From NCBI GenBank assembly GCA_937879875.1, contig CALFMN010000086.1, positions 1-26,401 of the forward strand: a stretch of DNA of 26,401 nt. The letters are read 5' to 3'. Both the position numbers and the translations under genes were made by a program. Position 1 is the stretch's first letter. Every line of letters begins with the position of its first letter. The notes beneath the pieces are model-generated. The model ran no database searches and was not told the origin of the DNA. It was given only the letters and a program-made list of their open reading frames with translations. This stretch comes from an uncultured Chloroflexota bacterium (GTDB taxonomy: Bacteria > Chloroflexota > Dehalococcoidia > CAUJGQ01). Below are positions 22,879-26,401 of this stretch, one piece after another.

Positions 22879-24365
22879 CCGCCGCTCGGCACCGTCCGGG
22901 TCGTTCTCCACGCGGCACTCGGCGTCGAAGATCAGCGTCGCGCGGCTGCCGGGTTCGTACGCCGGCCAGGAGGGCAGGCCGGCCGCGTTCGGGTTGCCAC
23001 CGCGAGCGAAGGCGATCCACGCCGCCTGCATACGGTCGGCCAGCGGCTGGCGGTCGGGGCGCTCGCCGGTGAAGTTCGTGCTGCCCGGCGCGCTGAGATT
23101 GTTCCAGACGAACGGAATCTCCAGCGCGTGACAGGCGCCGAGCTTGCCGCCGAGCGCCGGCGATTGGTAGTCGAAGCGGTACATCCACACCGGCGTGCCC
23201 TGCCGCTCCTGCGTCTCCGCCAGGCGGATCGCCGGAATGCGGAAGACGTGGTCGCTGAGCAGGTGCGTCCACGCTTCGACCTTCGATTCGTGCGGCCGGC
23301 CAGCGGCGTAGGCATCCGCCAGCGTTGCGAAGGTCTCTGCTCCGGCCTGCGCCGCGGCACGGGCGCGGAAGCCTTCTTCAGCGGCCATGCAGGGTCGAGT
23401 GCGGAGAAGAGCTTCATCTCGTCCAGGTTCGTGCCGAGCAGCAGCGGCACGCCCGCTGCAACGCCGTTCGCCACGGCCTCAAGCGGCGGCCGCGGCAGCG
23501 CCTCGCCGTCCACCACCGGCTGGGCGAAGAGGCCGCCGCTCGCCCGGCTCACCGCCAACTTCGCCTGCGCGGCCAGGATCTGCTCGACCGACAGCTCGCG
23601 CAGCCGCTCGACGTTGCCTGCGTCTACCTCAAGCAGCTTCAACGCCTCCCGCGCGATCCCGGTCGCCGCCTCGCGGCCGCGTACGGTGTGCGCGGCGCCG
23701 GACTGCAGGATCGCTTTGTGGAAGAGCCCCTGTGCGCTCGGCGTGCCGAGCAGCGTGCCGACGCTCATGCCGCCGGCCGACTCGCCGAAGATCGTGACGT
23801 TGTCCGGGTCGCCGCCGAAGGCCGCGATGTTCTGCTTCACCCAGCGCAGCGCCGCCACCTGGTCGAGGATGCCGAGGTTGCCCGTCGCGGCGAAGGACGC
23901 GCCGCCGAGGTCGGCCAGGTGCAGGAAGCCGAGCAGGCCGAGCCGGTAGTTGATCGTGACCACGACGACATCGCCGTTGCGGGCGAAGGACGCGCCATCG
24001 TACCAGGGTGTCGAGCCGGAGCCGCCGGTAAAGGCGCCGCCGTGGATCCAGAACAGCACCGGCCGCTTCGCGCCGTCCGCCGCGGGCGACCAGACGTTGA
24101 GGTAAAGGCAGTCCTCGGCGCTGAGCTGCTGCTCGCGGCCGAAGAGGTTGTTGAGTGGCGAGGGCAGTTGCGGCGCGGTGGGGCCGAAGGCGGTCGCCTC
24201 GCGCACGCCGCTCCAGATCGCGGGCGGCTGCGGCGGCCGGTAGCGCAGCGCCCCGACCGGGGGTGCGGCGAAGGGCACCCCCTTCCACACCTGCACGCCG
24301 TTCTCTTCGCTCCCCTGCAGCCTGCCGTACGCCGTCTCCACCACCGTCGATCGCGTTGTGGTCAT
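22858..24365 (-). pseudogene. Type-B carboxylesterase, interrupted by one frameshift
   Basis: The frame from ATG 24365 (AGGAGA 7 nt upstream) gives VWKGVPFAAPPVGALRYRPP, AEDCLYLNVWSP, VLFWIHGGAFTGGSG (oxyanion hole), VTIFGESAGGMSVGTLL (catalytic Ser) and LLGTNLDEMKLFSALDPAW (the acidic-residue region). At about 23370-23395 homology passes to another frame, which reads MAAEEGFRARAAAQAG... to ACHALEIPFVWNN (catalytic His) and stops at 22858. One frame alone lacks His. Span 1,508 bp; about 502 residues if repaired, the family norm. Either a recent inactivation or a sequence error; the flanks show no other decay. Confidence 0.85.
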
Positions 24366-24458
24366 CGCACTATCTCCTGCAGCGCTGGCCGTTCCGCGCC
24401 AGCGTACCGTTTCGGAGTGAACCCCGCCAACCGCCGCCCCGCCGAGTCTCCTCCGAGG

Positions 24459-25049
24459 TCAGACCGGTTCGGTACTCCTGAGCTGCCGCAGAGCGCCGTT
24501 CACGGCGTCGAGATCGAACGACTCCGGGTCGAGCGGCTGGCCCTCGGTCCATTCAACCAGTTCCTCGTGCTGTGGATGGGCGGGATCGGCCACGGCCTGG
24601 ATCAGGTTCGCCCAGCCCCAGACGCCGCCGCAGTCCTCCATCGGGCAGCGACGACGGCCGGTCAAACAGACCGGGTAATGCTTGCCCTCCTCGGCCGGCA
24701 GAATCTTTTCCAGCAGAATCTCGTGATCCCAGCTATCACCGAAGTCATACTGATACTGCAGCTTCGCTCCCTCGCGCGTGAGCACCTTGTTCAGCCGCGC
24801 CTTCTCCTCATCCTTCATCTCTCCCCAGGCGTCCCACTCCGGATCGGGCACGCCGTATTCGGTGCGTCCGATGCGGAAGGCGTGCAGGTGCTCGTCGTAC
24901 CAGCCCATGACCACTTGCAGGACGGTGTGCAGCTCGCCGAGACTGACGGCGCTGCGCACCTGGAAGCGGCGCCAGATCGGCGGGCGGATCCCCTTCAATG
25001 TGACCTTGAGCTGGTAGATCGACGGCTTCGCACGCGTGGTGCGTGGCAT
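24459..25049 (-). CDS. Plasmid pRiA4b ORF-3-like protein
   Basis: The 196-residue protein has the family core: YQLKVTLKGIRPPIWRRFQVRSAVSLGELHTVLQVVMGWYDEHLHAFRIG, LQYQYDFGDSWDHEILLEKI and PVCLTGRRRCPMEDCGGVWGW. GGAGG lies 6 nt before the ATG. This family is widespread, often in variable or plasmid-derived regions and also as a passenger of IS1096-type elements; its biochemical role is not established. No transposase gene is visible here. Confidence 0.9.
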   Translation of the reverse strand: MPRTTRAKPSIYQLKVTLKGIRPPIWRRFQVRSAVSLGELHTVLQVVMGWYDEHLHAFRIGRTEYGVPDPEWDAWGEMKDEEKARLNKVLTREGAKLQYQYDFGDSWDHEILLEKILPAEEGKHYPVCLTGRRRCPMEDCGGVWGWANLIQAVADPAHPQHEELVEWTEGQPLDPESFDLDAVNGALRQLRSTEPV

Positions 25050-25126
25050 GACTGGCCTCCGTAATCCGCTGAGTCAGGCGCGGAAGTCGCGCATCCAGTG
25101 TACGCAGGTTGCCGCGGCTGCAGGAC

Positions 25127-25624
25127 ATGCGACAGTCCGCTCAGGTCCTTGCGATGCACCAAGGGGCAGGCGCCACGTCGCCGGAGGAAATCCGGCAGAT
25201 CGAGGAGTACGCGTCGAGTGGCCAGCCCATCTCAGCCGAGGCCGCGCAGGGCGTGATTCGCCTGCTCGACCTGCTCGGCCGGCGTTGGCCGGTCGGCGCA
25301 TTCCTGCCGCTTACGCCGAACGAGCGCCTGGCGCTCGCCTGCCGGGCATCGGCGTGGCCCGGGCAGCGCATCGTCGGCGTCCTGCGCATTGCCGAGCCTG
25401 CGGTGCGGCCGTTGCTGCTCGGTACGCTTGGCAAGCTCGCGCAGAACCTTGGACCAGGCGACGGCGACAACCGCAGCGGCGACCGCGCCCTTGGCCCAAA
25501 GCCACGCGGCGGTCTGCCCAGCCTCGCCACCGCACAACCGCTGCCGCGAGGAGACCGGAACGGAGCGCCGCCGCATCGTGAATGGCTGGCCGGCTCTCTG
25601 TCCGAAGCTCCAAGCTTCGAATGA
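25127..25624 (+). CDS. Uncertain ORF of unknown function
   Basis: An open frame of 165 codons from ATG 25127 (also TTG 25109 and ATG 25154). The first about 110 residues (EEIRQIEEYASSGQPISAEAAQGVIRLLDLLGRRWPVGAFL) look protein-like and the third codon position is GC-rich. The last 55 residues are low-complexity (GPGDGDNRSGDRALGPKPRGG), so the frame may be broken near 25450. A minus-strand ORF in the same place looks like a shadow. No family recognised. Apart from this ORF the 680 bp between 25050 and 25730 hold only the promoter at 25664. Confidence 0.4.
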   Translation: MRQSAQVLAMHQGAGATSPEEIRQIEEYASSGQPISAEAAQGVIRLLDLLGRRWPVGAFLPLTPNERLALACRASAWPGQRIVGVLRIAEPAVRPLLLGTLGKLAQNLGPGDGDNRSGDRALGPKPRGGLPSLATAQPLPRGDRNGAPPHREWLAGSLSEAPSFE

Positions 25625-25663
25625 GGACCACAGCCTACTCGAAGGACAACTGAACTTACTTTC

Positions 25664-25693
25664 TTGTAAACTCGGTTGGATACTGGATATGAT
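25664..25693 (+). promoter_or_regulatory. sigma70-like promoter before the last gene
   Basis: TTGTAA (25664-25669), 18-bp spacer, TATGAT (25688-25693). GGGAGG at 25711-25716 could serve as ribosome-binding site, although 14 nt from the ATG is long. Confidence 0.55.
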
Positions 25694-25730
25694 TGTCGCG
25701 ACCGCTCCAAGGGAGGCGTGACAGTTTCCT

Positions 25731-26378
25731 ATGAGCAGACTATCGCCGGAGACGATCGCCCGTTTTCGTCACGCAGTTGCTGAGCTGGATTTGCAATTCG
25801 TGGGGGACAGACTCGACGATGGGAACACCGAGTTCGAGCTACGCAAGTGGTTGGATGGCCACGAGGAGCCTATGCTGTGGTCCCACTTGGATCGAGTGAC
25901 TGCGGATGAATGGTTCTTCATCACAACCTTGTATGGCACCATGTCTTTAAGAGGGCAGCGAACGCACATTCGCAAGTACTTTCCGAGACTATTCGTTCAA
26001 GCCGCAAAGCGTGACATCCGTAATTTTGTTCCGGGGATGGCCGAGTACGCTGGACTGCGTCAGGCTTGGATGGCGCCGCGGCTCTACAACATGGGCAGGC
26101 TGTTGCGTGAGCGAGCCTGCACCATGACTGAGTACGTTGAGCATCTTCGCCAAGTTGAACAGATGGCCACACCTGACGATCCTATGCCGGCACTGGATCG
26201 GATCATCGGAGACCACGGCGCAGCCGGGTGGAAGACTCTCAGCGTTTTTGTCCGCGACTGCGTCGGCGGCAATTCATTTCCTATAGACTCACGGGTCGAA
26301 AAGACGCTCAAGCGGCACCAGCTTCCAGTGGATGAGAGGCAGCTAGTAAGAGCCTATCCCGCTAGGCATGAGAGTTGA
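25731..26378 (+). CDS. Lower-GC unknown protein, possible HhH-GPD-like C-terminus
   Basis: A 215-residue protein starting MSRLSPETIARFRHAVAELDLQFVG. The middle is mixed helix (HIRKYFPRLFVQAAKRDIRNFVPGMAEYAGL). Near the end, GAAGWKTLSVFVRDCVGGNSF followed by PIDSRVEKTLKRHQLP resembles the G-x-K-x-A-...-P-x-D-x-x-V arrangement of HhH-GPD DNA glycosylases. The resemblance is partial and the helix-hairpin-helix Gly pattern is weak, so function is not assigned. Its base composition is clearly lower in GC and less codon-biased than the neighbours, consistent with transfer. After it, GGGAGGTGAAAC near 26388 may be the ribosome-binding site of a gene beyond the window. Confidence 0.6.
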   Translation: MSRLSPETIARFRHAVAELDLQFVGDRLDDGNTEFELRKWLDGHEEPMLWSHLDRVTADEWFFITTLYGTMSLRGQRTHIRKYFPRLFVQAAKRDIRNFVPGMAEYAGLRQAWMAPRLYNMGRLLRERACTMTEYVEHLRQVEQMATPDDPMPALDRIIGDHGAAGWKTLSVFVRDCVGGNSFPIDSRVEKTLKRHQLPVDERQLVRAYPARHES

Positions 26379-26401
26379 CCATACTGGGAGGTGAAACCAG
26401 C

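Noticed and set aside
23325..25064. 579-codon plus-strand ORF opposite the esterase and pRiA4b-like genes
   Set aside because: Antisense shadow; both minus-strand genes have recognisable motifs and ribosome-binding sites.
25141..25710. Minus-strand ORF of 189 codons
   Set aside because: Ser/Arg/Pro-rich shadow-like composition; the plus-strand frame over the same DNA has better third-position GC, though it too is uncertain.

Overview
This is a high-GC bacterial chromosomal window of about 26.4 kb. The hrcA-grpE-dnaK-dnaJ-prmA heat-shock cluster under a CIRCE operator, paired luciferase-like (LLM) flavin oxidoreductases, a DUF433/DUF5615 toxin-antitoxin type and many GC-rich hairpin repeats together suggest a Chloroflexota-like organism. 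That assignment is inference; there is no rRNA or tRNA in the window to test it.

Layout. 1-352: 3' part of a PPOX/F420-type flavin-binding protein. 383-1765: two tandem paralogous DUF433 antitoxin + DUF5615 PIN-like toxin modules. 1931-5351: a DUF402 protein, a secreted polysaccharide deacetylase and a membrane-anchored LysM-LysM-M23 peptidase. 5353-6662: a RES/Xre toxin-antitoxin module on the minus strand, bracketed by a 202-bp direct duplication of the 3' end of the M23 gene. 7175-8679 (minus): ECF-type sigma factor, a small ORF and an MBL-fold hydrolase. 8744-15330: sigma70-like promoter and CIRCE, then hrcA, grpE, dnaK, dnaJ and prmA. The 591-bp dnaK-dnaJ gap holds a MITE with perfect 15-bp inverted ends and a perfect 8-bp target duplication, plus hairpin repeats. 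15360-16064: GNAT acetyltransferase. 16165-24365: a catabolic-looking group of two LLM oxidoreductases, acyl-CoA dehydrogenase, SDR, amidohydrolase-like protein, EthD/DUF4286-like small protein and a frameshifted type-B carboxylesterase. 24459-26378: a pRiA4b ORF-3-like protein, one uncertain ORF, and a lower-GC gene with a possible HhH-GPD-like C-terminus.

How it works together. The heat-shock genes form one HrcA-repressed unit: the repressor gene comes first, followed by the DnaK machine, with prmA at the end. The 16-24 kb genes look like a set for oxidising and hydrolysing organic substrates (flavin oxygenases, acyl-CoA oxidation, dehydrogenase, esterase); their substrate cannot be read from sequence. 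The cell-wall genes at 2.5-5.4 kb act outside the membrane.

The most unusual content is non-coding. Three families of stem-loop repeats show paired (compensatory) base changes between copies. They sit at gene ends, supply Shine-Dalgarno sequences to two genes, and encode the C-terminal tails of both LLM proteins. The other highlights are the toxin-antitoxin cassette bracketed by a gene-end duplication, and the MITE.
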